NCBI GenBank assembly: GCA_028281625.1
Contig: JANQJN010000100.1
Span: forward strand, 1 to 46,832
Source of the DNA: Emcibacteraceae bacterium
GTDB lineage: Bacteria > Pseudomonadota > Alphaproteobacteria > Sphingomonadales > Emcibacteraceae
DNA length: 46,832 bases
Reading direction: 5' to 3'
In this document: piece by piece, positions 1-9,042 of the stretch
Layout: each line of letters opens with the position of its first letter
Numbering within the stretch: position 1 is the first letter of the stretch
Made by a program: the position numbers and the translations under genes
Notes under the pieces: model-generated
Seen by the model: the letters and a program-made list of their open reading frames with translations, nothing else
Told to the model about the DNA's origin: nothing
The model's database searches: none

Positions 1-194
1 GCTTTAACTTCTGAAAAGGAAATAGAAACCTGGATGGAATACCCAACGAGCTTTGAAGCTAAACTTGGTGGCAAAGTTCTAATTAATTTTTCTGAAGATA
101 AAGCGGACCAAACTCGATCAGATGGCTGCTTAACTTCACGTTCAATCTCAATTGTGTGCAGCGACTCAATTTCAATATAGTCAGTATCGTCCAT
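1..194 (-). CDS. SRPBCC/AHSA1-like protein, N-terminal fragment truncated by window edge; appears disrupted by an inverted segment at 1-104
   Basis: Minus strand from ATG at 194 reads MDDTDYIEIESLHTIEIEREVKQPSDRVWSAL, typical of an AHSA1 N-terminus; starts about 10 bp after the amidohydrolase stop. The expected continuation (ALTSEKEIETWMEYPTSFEAKLGGKVLINFSED) is found on the plus strand of 1-104. Confidence 0.5.
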   Translation of the reverse strand, partial: MDDTDYIEIESLHTIEIEREVKQPSDRVWSALSSEKLIRTLPPSLASKLVGYSIQVSISFSEVK

Positions 195-204
195 ACTCTT
201 TTTA

Positions 205-1860
205 TCACTCCGCACTATAAACCTCGTTGCCCGCCACATAGGTTTTCAGCACTTTAATCTTCCAGATATCGTCGGCGGAAACTTCGAAATAATCTTCATC
301 CAAAATAATGAAATCCGCCCAATATCCGGGAAGCAGCGAGCCAATTTCCGTTTCCTGGTGCCCCAGAAAAGCCGCTTTGGCGGTGAAAAGATCAAATGCC
401 TGCACCCGGTCGAGCGTCTGATCCGGCATCCAGCCAGCGGTGGGCATGCCGTCCCGGTCTTTACTTGTCACCACCGCATGGAGGCCGTAGAAAGGATTCA
501 CCGGCTCCACGGGGAAGTCGGACCCGCCCCCCACATGGGCGCCGCTTAGATAAAGATCCCGCCAATGATAGCCTCCCTCTTCGATCCGCGCACGGCCAAT
601 ACGGGTTTCCACCATGCCTTTATCACTTGTGGCGTGGGTTGGATGAATGGAGGCGGCAACACCAAGCTCCTGAAACCGTCCGATATCCGCTTCATCCAGA
701 ATTTGCGCATGCTCAATGCGGTGCCGCATTTTTTTACGAAGGGGTGCATCCTGAAGCCGTTCAAACATATCAAGCACAACCCTGTTGGCCCGATCGCCAA
801 TGGCATGAGCGTTCACCTGAAACCCATGGGCCATGGCACGGACCATTTGCGCCTCTAAATCCTCAAGCGTATAGAGCAGGTCCCCGGTATGGCCCGGCAT
901 ATCGCTGAATTCTTCCATCATCGCCGCGCCGCGGGATCCCATAGTGCCGTCCGACAGGATTTTGACTGACCGGATTTCCATCATCGCCGTATCATCGGTT
1001 ATGATCCCTGCTTCCAGGTACGGATCATTGGTCGGATCAAGTACATCCAACATTCCGTATACCCGCGCGGGCATAATCCCTTTTTCACGGAGCGCGATCA
1101 GCGCGCGGACCTCGTCCGATTTAATCCCCGCATCATGGGCCGATGTCATACCAAGGCTCACCATATCATTAAGCGCGGTCATGATTTCGTCTTGTAGTAC
1201 ATTATGATCATTAGCCGGCATCTTATTGATCACCAAATTCATGGCGGTATCAATGAGCACACCTGTGGGTTCGCCATTAAAATCTTTCAAGATTTGCCCG
1301 CCTTGTGGTTCTGGTGTGTTGCGATCAATGCCCACAAGTTCAAGGGTTTTACTGTTCACCCATACCGCGTGACCATCAATGCGGTTAAGGACGATGGCGA
1401 TGTCGGTGGTGAGCGCATCCAGAGTTTCTTTGGTGGGAAACTGTTTGCTGGGCCAATGTTCCTGGTTCCAACCCCTGCCCCAGAGCCAGCCACTGGAATT
1501 GGGGCGCTTTAAAAATTCGCGCACACGGTCCTGCGCATCCCGTTCATGAGTGGTGCCGATCAAATCAACACTGCGAAGCGCGCGGCCATGCCAGCTGATA
1601 TGACCGTGGGTATCAATCAGGCCCGGAAGCACCGCTTTTCCGCCGCCATCAATCATGTTGGTCGCTCTTATATTCGGTCGCTCATCGTAAGTGCGCACCA
1701 CTTTACCATTATCAAATTCAAGCGCCGCGAAGGTCTTAAGCTCCCCATTTTCCATGGTGTAGCCCTTGATGTTGTATAGCAAGGTACTGGCCTGCGCCGA
1801 GTTAAGCATAAAAATTAATGTTGCGATGATCCCCGTTACGAATTTCATAATAATTCCCAT
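205..1860 (-). CDS. Exported amidohydrolase, YtcJ-like family
   Basis: 551 aa with signal peptide (MKFVTGIIATLIFMLNSAQA), GLIDTHGHISWHG metal motif, NAHAIGDRAN, HRIEHAQI, GSDFPVEPVNP. Confidence 0.9.
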   Translation of the reverse strand: MGIIMKFVTGIIATLIFMLNSAQASTLLYNIKGYTMENGELKTFAALEFDNGKVVRTYDERPNIRATNMIDGGGKAVLPGLIDTHGHISWHGRALRSVDLIGTTHERDAQDRVREFLKRPNSSGWLWGRGWNQEHWPSKQFPTKETLDALTTDIAIVLNRIDGHAVWVNSKTLELVGIDRNTPEPQGGQILKDFNGEPTGVLIDTAMNLVINKMPANDHNVLQDEIMTALNDMVSLGMTSAHDAGIKSDEVRALIALREKGIMPARVYGMLDVLDPTNDPYLEAGIITDDTAMMEIRSVKILSDGTMGSRGAAMMEEFSDMPGHTGDLLYTLEDLEAQMVRAMAHGFQVNAHAIGDRANRVVLDMFERLQDAPLRKKMRHRIEHAQILDEADIGRFQELGVAASIHPTHATSDKGMVETRIGRARIEEGGYHWRDLYLSGAHVGGGSDFPVEPVNPFYGLHAVVTSKDRDGMPTAGWMPDQTLDRVQAFDLFTAKAAFLGHQETEIGSLLPGYWADFIILDEDYFEVSADDIWKIKVLKTYVAGNEVYSAE

Positions 1861-1934
1861 ATTTACAAATTGTCTTTGTTATGCGCATAGTTTAGCAAAC
1901 GAGAAACGCAAAGCAATATGCTTGGGGAAGTAAT

Positions 1935-3365
1935 ATGCCAAAAAACACGAGACGAAATTTTATCAAAACCGCCGCTGCTACAACTGCAGGATTTATGATT
2001 GTACCACGTCATGTACTCGGGCAAGGTATGACCCCGCCCAGTGATCAGCTCAATGTGGCCGTGGTCGGTGGCGGCGGCAAGGGTTACTCCGATGCTGTCA
2101 ACGCCTGGAACAATGGTGCGTCCAATATCGCAGCAATTTGTGATGTGGACTTCAACATGGCCGCAGAAGCGTTTGAAAAATTCCCGAACGCCAAGAAATA
2201 TAAAGACTGGCGTCGCATGTTCGATGATATGTCGGATATTGACGCGATTACCGTTTCCACGCCGGACCACACCCATGCGGTGATCACCATGGCCGCCATG
2301 AAACAAGGCATCCATGCCTACGTGCAAAAACCACTTACTCATGATATCTATGAAGCGCGGATGCTCACAGAGGCAGCTGAGCGACACAACATCGTCACCC
2401 AAATGGGCAATCAGGGCGCATCTGGTGCCGGTGTTAAGCAGATGATCAAATGGTTTGATGCGGGGCTAATTGGCGCCGTGGATACGGTCCATGTCTGGAC
2501 CAATCGCCCGGTCTGGCCGCAAGGGATCAAAACACCCACCGAAATGCCCGCAATGATGGACGGTCTTGATTGGGACAGCTTCATTGGCCCGGCTGAGTGG
2601 GTGGATTATCATCCGCTTTATCATCCCTTCAAATGGCGCGGCTGGTGGAATTTTGGCACCGGTGCCCTTGGCGACATGGCCTGTCATCTTATTGATCCAC
2701 CGTTTCGGGTTCTTGGGTTAGGCTATCCCACTGAAGTGGAAAGCAGTGTCGGCGCCATTTATTCGCAGGACTGGGTACCGGATTATCTTCCGGAAAGCTG
2801 CCCGCCGTCATCGCGTACCCAGCTTGGCTTCCCGGCTACAGAAAAAAACCCGAAACCCATAAAAATGACCTGGACCGATGGTGGCCTGCGCCCGTTCCAT
2901 CCGGACCTTATCCCCGCAGATCACCCAATCGGCGATAACAACAGCACCAACGGTGTGATCATGATGGGTGAAAAGGGTATTATGACCTGCGGCACATACG
3001 CCAGAAACCCGAAAGTATACCTAAATTCAGGTGAACTGATCACCATGGACGAACCGGAAAACCCAACCGACCTTCCTGAAAATGGTCACTGCGCCTTCTG
3101 GGTGGATGCCTGCAAGGCTGGATACGGAAGCGAGGAGCATAAAGCACTTACGTCCAGCTTTGATTTTGCCGGACCGCTTACTGAAAGCATCCTGATGGGG
3201 AACCTGGCAATCCGCAGCTACGGACTTAGGGAACAAGTTGGTGAACGAACCGAATATCCTGGCCGTAAAAAACTGCTTTGGGATGGTGAAAATATGAAAA
3301 TCACCAATTTCGACCCCGCCAATCAGTTCGTCAGCCGAACATACCGCGAAGGCTGGTCGCTTTAA
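1935..3365 (+). CDS. Gfo/Idh/MocA family oxidoreductase with Tat signal
   Basis: N-terminal Tat-like MPKNTRRNFIKTAAATTAGFM; Rossmann AVVGGGGKG; VQKPLTHDIYEARMLTEAA motif typical of the family. Confidence 0.9.
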   Translation: MPKNTRRNFIKTAAATTAGFMIVPRHVLGQGMTPPSDQLNVAVVGGGGKGYSDAVNAWNNGASNIAAICDVDFNMAAEAFEKFPNAKKYKDWRRMFDDMSDIDAITVSTPDHTHAVITMAAMKQGIHAYVQKPLTHDIYEARMLTEAAERHNIVTQMGNQGASGAGVKQMIKWFDAGLIGAVDTVHVWTNRPVWPQGIKTPTEMPAMMDGLDWDSFIGPAEWVDYHPLYHPFKWRGWWNFGTGALGDMACHLIDPPFRVLGLGYPTEVESSVGAIYSQDWVPDYLPESCPPSSRTQLGFPATEKNPKPIKMTWTDGGLRPFHPDLIPADHPIGDNNSTNGVIMMGEKGIMTCGTYARNPKVYLNSGELITMDEPENPTDLPENGHCAFWVDACKAGYGSEEHKALTSSFDFAGPLTESILMGNLAIRSYGLREQVGERTEYPGRKKLLWDGENMKITNFDPANQFVSRTYREGWSL

Positions 3366-3385
3366 TTTTGATTGACACTTGACAA

Positions 3386-3408
3386 TGTAACCTGTTAGAC
3401 AGGTTACA
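3386..3408. promoter_or_regulatory. Perfect 9-bp inverted repeat TGTAACCTG-TTAGA-CAGGTTACA overlapping the start codon of the CGNR gene
   Basis: Arms 3386-3394 and 3400-3408; TTGACA at 3372-3377 lies 17 bp before TTAGAC at 3395-3400. Confidence 0.65.
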
Positions 3409-3953
3409 TGAAAAGAAATTTTGAGTATACAGCGGGTTCACTTGCATTGAATTTTGTGGATACGGTTGCGGATCGTCACGGTTCAACCATCGAATTACTG
3501 GATACACCCAACCAATTGAATCAATGGTTATTACGCGCCGACAATCGATTTGGCGAGATATCAATTACATCAGTGGACTTTCTGGCAGAAGCAATAGCAC
3601 TTAGAGAAGCGATCTATGATTGCTTGAACGCTGCCTTATCATCCAATAAGCTACCCGGAATCTCATTGGATTTAATCAATAAATTCAGTTCTTTGCCAGA
3701 TTTTCGTCCAAACATAAAAGCCAACAGGATAATGTATACCGCCCCAGATGCCGAGGCAGCTATATTATCCTCGATAGCGGCAGATGCTGTAATGTTACTA
3801 GGCGAAGCTTCATTGATGAAGTTAAGGCGTTGTCCCGAATGCCAAATGATTTTCAAAGATAATTCAAGACCCCAAAAACGTGTCTGGTGCTCCTCTTCAT
3901 CAGGATGTGGTAACAGAGCAAAGGTAAGAAGACATCGCGCCAATAAAGGATAA
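3408..3953 (+). CDS. CGNR zinc-finger / ABATE-domain putative regulator
   Basis: AGSLALNFVDTVADR N-terminal motif and C-terminal LRRCPECQMIFKDNSRPQKRVWCSSSSGCGNRAKVRRHR (CGNR zinc finger). Confidence 0.88.
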   Translation: MKRNFEYTAGSLALNFVDTVADRHGSTIELLDTPNQLNQWLLRADNRFGEISITSVDFLAEAIALREAIYDCLNAALSSNKLPGISLDLINKFSSLPDFRPNIKANRIMYTAPDAEAAILSSIAADAVMLLGEASLMKLRRCPECQMIFKDNSRPQKRVWCSSSSGCGNRAKVRRHRANKG

Positions 3954-3955
3954 AA

Positions 3956-4849
3956 ATGACGGAAAAGAGAGTCAAATTTGATTTTGAAGTGGATTTTTCC
4001 AATGGTGGAGGAATTCAGGGTCAGGGGTTTCGCCTTGATATTGAGGGAGAAGATATCGAGGATGAAGCCTTAATAGCTTACATCATAAAGGACCTTCGAC
4101 TGCTTATGGTTGGGAAGGTTCGCATCCTAAACAAACAAATTATCGAAGAAGCCCACAAGCGTAACGATTTAACCCATCAAAGCCAAGTGACTGGTCAATT
4201 CATTGATTTAAGTCACAAAATTGCTGATGGCATGATCACCTACAAAGGTCTGCCCGCTCCGCTCATTTGCGATCATTTAAGCCACGCGGAATCCGCTAAA
4301 AACTATGAAGAGGGTACCGAATTTCAGTTTGGCCGCATTGACATGGTGGGTAATACTGGTACCTATCTGGATACACCTTATCATCGCTACCGTGACGGTC
4401 ATGATTTAAGTGAGCTTGTGCTTGATAGAGTATCCAACGTCCCGGGAATAGTAGTTCGTGTCGGCGGCATTAGGGGGCGGGCCATCGATTGGACCAATTT
4501 TTTTGCCTCTGATGTTAAGGGTAAGGCTGTACTCGTTGAAACCGGATGGGACCAACACTGGGGCAGCGATCAGTATTTTGAAGGCCATCCCTTTTTAACC
4601 GAAAAAGCAGCCCTTTACCTGAGGGACCAGGGAGCCGTATTGGTTGGCATTGATAGTTTGAATATTGACGATACAACTACAGGCGCGCGGCCGGTGCATA
4701 CAGTGCTCCTCGCCGATGAAATTCCCATAGTAGAGCATCTATGCAATCTTTCAGCGCTGCCAGTTGAAGATTTTACGTTTACCGCAGTACCACCCAAGAT
4801 AGAAAAAATCGGCACTTTTCCTGTGCGCGCTCACGCTACATTATCATAG
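3956..4849 (+). CDS. Cyclase-family protein (kynurenine-formamidase-like) with about 75-aa N-terminal extension
   Basis: IDLSHKIADGMITYKGLPAP, GNTGTYLDTPYHRYRDGHDL, VLVGIDSLNIDD motifs of the cyclase (PF04199) family. Confidence 0.88.
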   Translation: MTEKRVKFDFEVDFSNGGGIQGQGFRLDIEGEDIEDEALIAYIIKDLRLLMVGKVRILNKQIIEEAHKRNDLTHQSQVTGQFIDLSHKIADGMITYKGLPAPLICDHLSHAESAKNYEEGTEFQFGRIDMVGNTGTYLDTPYHRYRDGHDLSELVLDRVSNVPGIVVRVGGIRGRAIDWTNFFASDVKGKAVLVETGWDQHWGSDQYFEGHPFLTEKAALYLRDQGAVLVGIDSLNIDDTTTGARPVHTVLLADEIPIVEHLCNLSALPVEDFTFTAVPPKIEKIGTFPVRAHATLS

Positions 4850-6019
4850 GTTCTTCAAGAATGGATCAAGCCGGTCAAAGGCATTATGAAGCCGGTCTTC
4901 GCTTTGGGCAAAGCAAAGCCTAAACGAGTTTTTATCCTGTGGGTCGAAGGCCGTGCCCGGTGCCAGGCCTACTCCAGTTTCATCAATAATCCGCTTGGCC
5001 ATCGCCATGGTATCTACAACTCCATCTAATTGAAAATAAGCATAAAAAGCTGCTTCTGGCCTTTTAAAACTGATGTTTGAATGTGCTGAAATTCTTCGCT
5101 CAACGACATCAAGTCCTGTTTCGTATCGCTTTATGGATTTTGAGATAAAATCTTCACCTTGTTCAATTGCAACCTGGGCTGCGCGCTGAGCAAACACGGG
5201 AACGCAGGCGACAGAATATTCCATCAATTTTTCTGCTGTCAGGAGGAGCGATGGTGGCATTGTCATCCAGCCAATACGCCAGCCGGTCATAGCCCAGGCT
5301 TTGGAAAAGCTATTTACTGCGATGACCCTGTCTTCCGCTTCGGCGAGCGACAGAAATGATGGCGCGGCGTCCCCTTTGTAATAAATGCGGTTGTAGACTT
5401 CGTCCGCGATCAACCACGTGCCGGTCTTTCTAAATTCTTCAAGTATTTTTCGTTGATCATCGACATTTAGTGTCCAACCAGTTGGATTACCCGGACTATT
5501 AAGGAGCACTGCTTTGGCACCCTTTGCCATATCCAAGAATTTCTGAATATCCAATGTCCATCCCCGTTCACCAAAATCGAGGTTCACTGCCTCAACTACC
5601 GCGCTTTGCAAACTTGGAATCGCGAGCAAATTAGGAAAAGCAGGCACTGTTGTAACCACACGATCCCCATCATTGAGCAACAATTGAAACGCCAGATTGA
5701 GCGCGTTACCACCGGAAAGCGTCACTGCGACACGCTCCATATCAATAGCATTCTGGTATAGACCTGACTGATATCCAGCGATACTGCTTCTTAGGAACGG
5801 TTTGCCAAGCCCTTCAGCATAAAAAGTTTCACCTTGACGCATTGAATTCGCTGCTGCTTCGCAAATAAAGTCAGGCGTCGGTACGTCAGGCTCACCGAAC
5901 CACAGCGGAATTAAATTTTCCCTTCCCATGGCCGAATTTGCAAGCTCGCGAGTTGCCGATCCGCGCACACGAAGTCCTTTGCTTTCAAGTCCGTCTATCG
6001 CCTTAAAACTTTTGCACAT
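4844..6019 (-). CDS. Pyridoxal-phosphate-dependent aminotransferase, class I/II
   Basis: NSPGNPTGWTLN, IADEVYNRIYY, VNSFSKAWAMTGWRIGW (PLP lysine motif). Confidence 0.92.
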   Translation of the reverse strand: MCKSFKAIDGLESKGLRVRGSATRELANSAMGRENLIPLWFGEPDVPTPDFICEAAANSMRQGETFYAEGLGKPFLRSSIAGYQSGLYQNAIDMERVAVTLSGGNALNLAFQLLLNDGDRVVTTVPAFPNLLAIPSLQSAVVEAVNLDFGERGWTLDIQKFLDMAKGAKAVLLNSPGNPTGWTLNVDDQRKILEEFRKTGTWLIADEVYNRIYYKGDAAPSFLSLAEAEDRVIAVNSFSKAWAMTGWRIGWMTMPPSLLLTAEKLMEYSVACVPVFAQRAAQVAIEQGEDFISKSIKRYETGLDVVERRISAHSNISFKRPEAAFYAYFQLDGVVDTMAMAKRIIDETGVGLAPGTAFDPQDKNSFRLCFAQSEDRLHNAFDRLDPFLKNL

Positions 6020-6750
6020 TAGTAGGTCGCCCTTCCGCCCGAAAGATCGAAAACCGCCCCACTGTTAAAAGTGCAACGGTCAGAACAGAGCCACATGGTA
6101 AGTTCCGCTACTTCATCAACCGTTCCCAATCTGTGTTGCGGTGATTTGTCGATCATGGTTTGAACATGCTCGGCTGACATTTGATCAAGGATTGCGGTTT
6201 TTACTGCCGCCGGGGCAATGGTATTGATACGGATATCATAGTCGGCAAATTCCTTACCCATAGATTTGGTAAGCGCGATTACACCCGCCTTAGCTGCACT
6301 ATAAGCCGAAGCATTTGGTGTTCCTTCCTTCCCTGCCAGCGAACTGATATTGACTATTCTGCCTTTTTTGTCTTTTCGCATCTGTTTTAATACCTGGCGA
6401 CAGGTTTCAAATACCCCAACCAAATTAACATCAACGATGTGGCGCCACTCCTCTGGATCATATTGATCCACAGATACTGTCGGACCAGCATATCCGGCGC
6501 TGTTTATCAAAAAATCCACTTTTCCATGATCGCTGAGCACTTTATCCAATGCAGACGACACATTGTCACCATCACACACGTCAACTTTGATGTACCCGGC
6601 ACTATATTGATTGCACCGATATTCATTGAGGTCCCAAACCACAGCGGTCACACCCGCTCTTACCAGATGTAAGGTTATTTCCTTACCGATCCCTGCGCTA
6701 CCCCCAGTCACCACAGCGACTTTTCCATTATAATCATATGTAACAGACAT
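6019..6750 (-). CDS. SDR family oxidoreductase
   Basis: VTGGSAGIGKEI, NSAGYAGP, SAYSAAKAGVIALTKSMGKEFADYDIRINTIAP. Confidence 0.93.
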   Translation of the reverse strand: MSVTYDYNGKVAVVTGGSAGIGKEITLHLVRAGVTAVVWDLNEYRCNQYSAGYIKVDVCDGDNVSSALDKVLSDHGKVDFLINSAGYAGPTVSVDQYDPEEWRHIVDVNLVGVFETCRQVLKQMRKDKKGRIVNISSLAGKEGTPNASAYSAAKAGVIALTKSMGKEFADYDIRINTIAPAAVKTAILDQMSAEHVQTMIDKSPQHRLGTVDEVAELTMWLCSDRCTFNSGAVFDLSGGRATY

Positions 6751-6755
6751 GTTTT

Positions 6756-7283
6756 CTACCTAATAAACTGATCCACATAATCGGCACCAAGGCCCACTTC
6801 TTCATAATGTTTTCGGCACATGTCAATCTTGGTAAAAACATCCTCATAGCCAAGATGATTTCCGTACGGATCCACATAATACATGATGCCATTTACCTGA
6901 AAAAACGTAATCATTTCATCAACATCATCGGGCACCACCAATGTATGGGTTTCACCAGGGGGTTCGTAGACATACCCCCCTTCTTCCGCTACCCAATCGT
7001 GTTCAAGATAGTGCCATCTCCCCTTGATCACATATCCGTGCACAGCATTTGGATGGCGATGTCGGCTGAGCACACCCGACTTCCTGACCCTCAGCAAATT
7101 CATCCAGTATCCCTGACTTACATTCAGGCAAAGCGGCCGAAAACACACATTTTCCGCTTGTGGCACCCAAATTCTTTCATCCTCTGGAATGGCGCTTGGT
7201 ACAACAATCTCCGGTGCGGCGTCCTTTGGCATAGGATATTGGTAAGGAATCTTGGCCTCTATGTCCTCTTTTTCGAGTGGCAT
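6756..7283 (-). CDS. Cupin, 2,4'-dihydroxyacetophenone dioxygenase-like
   Basis: RHRHPNAVHGYVIKGRWHYLEHDWVAEEGGYVYEPPGETHTL. Start placed at internal ATG (MPLEKED) because the ORF-track start lies in the upstream palindrome. Confidence 0.75.
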   Translation of the reverse strand: MPLEKEDIEAKIPYQYPMPKDAAPEIVVPSAIPEDERIWVPQAENVCFRPLCLNVSQGYWMNLLRVRKSGVLSRHRHPNAVHGYVIKGRWHYLEHDWVAEEGGYVYEPPGETHTLVVPDDVDEMITFFQVNGIMYYVDPYGNHLGYEDVFTKIDMCRKHYEEVGLGADYVDQFIR

Positions 7284-7305
7284 TACATTAACTCCATAAA
7301 TTATT

Positions 7306-7337
7306 GTCCATAATATGGACATTTATTCATAATATGA
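7306..7337. promoter_or_regulatory. Two tandem palindromes with shared core CATAATATG in the cupin/IclR divergent intergenic region
   Basis: GTCCATA-A-TATGGAC (7306-7320) and TCATA-A-TATGA (7327-7337); centres 19 bp apart. Confidence 0.6.
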
Positions 7338-7367
7338 TAATATTTGATTCTCTGGAAATAAGTCAAC

Positions 7368-8156
7368 ATGTCCTGTTATGGAAAGATATTTATGGTAAAC
7401 CAAGTTCAAGGCGCTGCGTCCTTTGCTAAGAATATGATGGTTTTGCAAGCAGTTGCTGAAGCCACCGGCCCGGTCTCTATTTCTGATCTTGCAGCCGATG
7501 TTTCCATGCCAAGACCCACTGTTTACCGCTTGGTTGCTGCGCTTGAAGCCGAAGGGCTAATTGAACAAACCAGAACCAACAGTTGGCAACTTGGCCCGCG
7601 ACTTTTAAGCCTTGCCTCGCGAGCCTGGCAAAATAACGATATTCGGACCACCGCTTATCCTTTCCTCACTCAGTTAAGGGATCAAATTGGTGAAACGGTC
7701 CATTTGGCTATACCCAGTGGTCTAGAAATGACCTATATCGAGAAGGTGGAAAGCCAGGAAAGTGTGAGAATGACATCCACCATCGGCGCCCGGGCGCCAT
7801 TTCATTCTACGTCCGTTGGCAAGGCATTCTTACTCGCTCTCAACGAATTTGAGCGAACCAAAATTATGTCTGAAATTAATTATACTTCAATTACCAAGCA
7901 CTCAATAACCACGCAGAATGAACTTGAAAAACAACTCCATGAATTTAAAAAATGCGGTTATACCATGGAACAAGAAGAAAACGAATTAAGCGTGGTCTGC
8001 TATGGCTCTGCGATTTTAAATGCAAATCATGAGCCAGTGGCGGCCATCAGCGTCAGCATCCCTCTTTTTAGATTAGATTCAGATCATCAGATCTATACAG
8101 GACCACTCCATGCGGCTTGCGCGGAAATTGGTAACCGCCTTCCGCCCTTCTTGTAA
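7368..8156 (+). CDS. IclR family transcriptional regulator
   Basis: HTH ISDLAADVSMPRPTVYRLVAALEAEGLIEQ; effector-domain GARAPFHSTSVGKAFLLAL. Confidence 0.92.
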   Translation: MSCYGKIFMVNQVQGAASFAKNMMVLQAVAEATGPVSISDLAADVSMPRPTVYRLVAALEAEGLIEQTRTNSWQLGPRLLSLASRAWQNNDIRTTAYPFLTQLRDQIGETVHLAIPSGLEMTYIEKVESQESVRMTSTIGARAPFHSTSVGKAFLLALNEFERTKIMSEINYTSITKHSITTQNELEKQLHEFKKCGYTMEQEENELSVVCYGSAILNANHEPVAAISVSIPLFRLDSDHQIYTGPLHAACAEIGNRLPPFL

Positions 8157-8169
8157 TATTTTACGTATT

Positions 8170-8994
8170 CTACTCTAATGAGCTTAGAAATTTCCTTACT
8201 TCAGCAAGCACGGTCACATCATAATTTGTCAGCAAATGATCACCTTCTGCATAGGTAATATGATTGCATTCACCGCCCGCATGACTACACACAACCTCTG
8301 CCATATCTGCCGCAGGCCATGACTTATCCTGCCCACCTGACAGTAAGAGCATCGGGACTTCAATTTTATTCACGTTAATCAGTGCGGCTTCAACCGCTTG
8401 CTTGTTTGTTAACGATGCTTCGTGGCGATTATCGTAGCCAAGCCTCTGTTGCTCAACGCGGGAAATATAAGACACAAACGGCAGACCTTTACCGTCCTTG
8501 CTCCAACTCGATGGGCTTTCCATAATCCTGGAAAAATCTTTCGGGTTTCCCTGCCAAACGACCATGCTTGGGGCAAGGGCAATGACCGCTTTATAGCCCT
8601 GAACATGACTTGCAAGCACCAGCGCCAATTCAGCGCCTTTGGAAAGGCCGTAAAGTACTACCCCATTACTTCGGGCTTCAAGCCATCTTTTGGGAGCTTC
8701 GAAATATTCAAGCGGGACAAGTTCGAGGGTTTCTGGCACATGGTCCGCGCCACTGCGATCAAAATAGGCAAGTGCAAGCACGTTATAGCCCAGGTCAGCA
8801 ATTTTCTGAGCGCGGTCATTATATTTTCCGCCGTCAGACCCCCCAAGGACAATGATTCCGGGTTTATCCAGACCACCACCAGCATAGTAATCACCGTTGA
8901 ATTTGACGCCCTGGACCGTTTGCTGCGCGAATGCTGAAAACCCTGCCATAGCAAGCGCCATGGCGAGAATGAGTTTTTTCATGATATCTTCCAA
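8170..8994 (-). CDS. Exported alpha/beta hydrolase (BAAT/acyl-CoA thioester hydrolase C-terminal-like)
   Basis: Signal peptide MKKLILAMALAMAGFSAFAQ; GIIVLGGSDGG, LYGLSKGAELALVLAS nucleophile elbow, C-terminal GDHLL. Confidence 0.8.
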   Translation of the reverse strand: MEDIMKKLILAMALAMAGFSAFAQQTVQGVKFNGDYYAGGGLDKPGIIVLGGSDGGKYNDRAQKIADLGYNVLALAYFDRSGADHVPETLELVPLEYFEAPKRWLEARSNGVVLYGLSKGAELALVLASHVQGYKAVIALAPSMVVWQGNPKDFSRIMESPSSWSKDGKGLPFVSYISRVEQQRLGYDNRHEASLTNKQAVEAALINVNKIEVPMLLLSGGQDKSWPAADMAEVVCSHAGGECNHITYAEGDHLLTNYDVTVLAEVRKFLSSLE

Positions 8995-9042
8995 ATATTT
9001 TTTGTTTTAGCGTATCGGCACGTGCATTTGGTTAAAAGACAA

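Noticed and set aside
358-908. Plus-strand ORFs antisense to the amidohydrolase (358-549, 396-908, 565-858)
   Set aside because: No family motifs, Pro/His/Arg-rich shadow translations of a well-supported minus-strand gene.
1863-2402. 179-aa minus-strand ORF
   Set aside because: Antisense to the Gfo/Idh gene, Cys/His-rich random-looking translation, no recognisable domain.
7284-7322. N-terminal extension MSILWTIIYGVNV of the cupin ORF
   Set aside because: It lies in the palindromic regulatory region; the internal ATG at 7283 is preceded by a GGAG-like site and is the more likely start.
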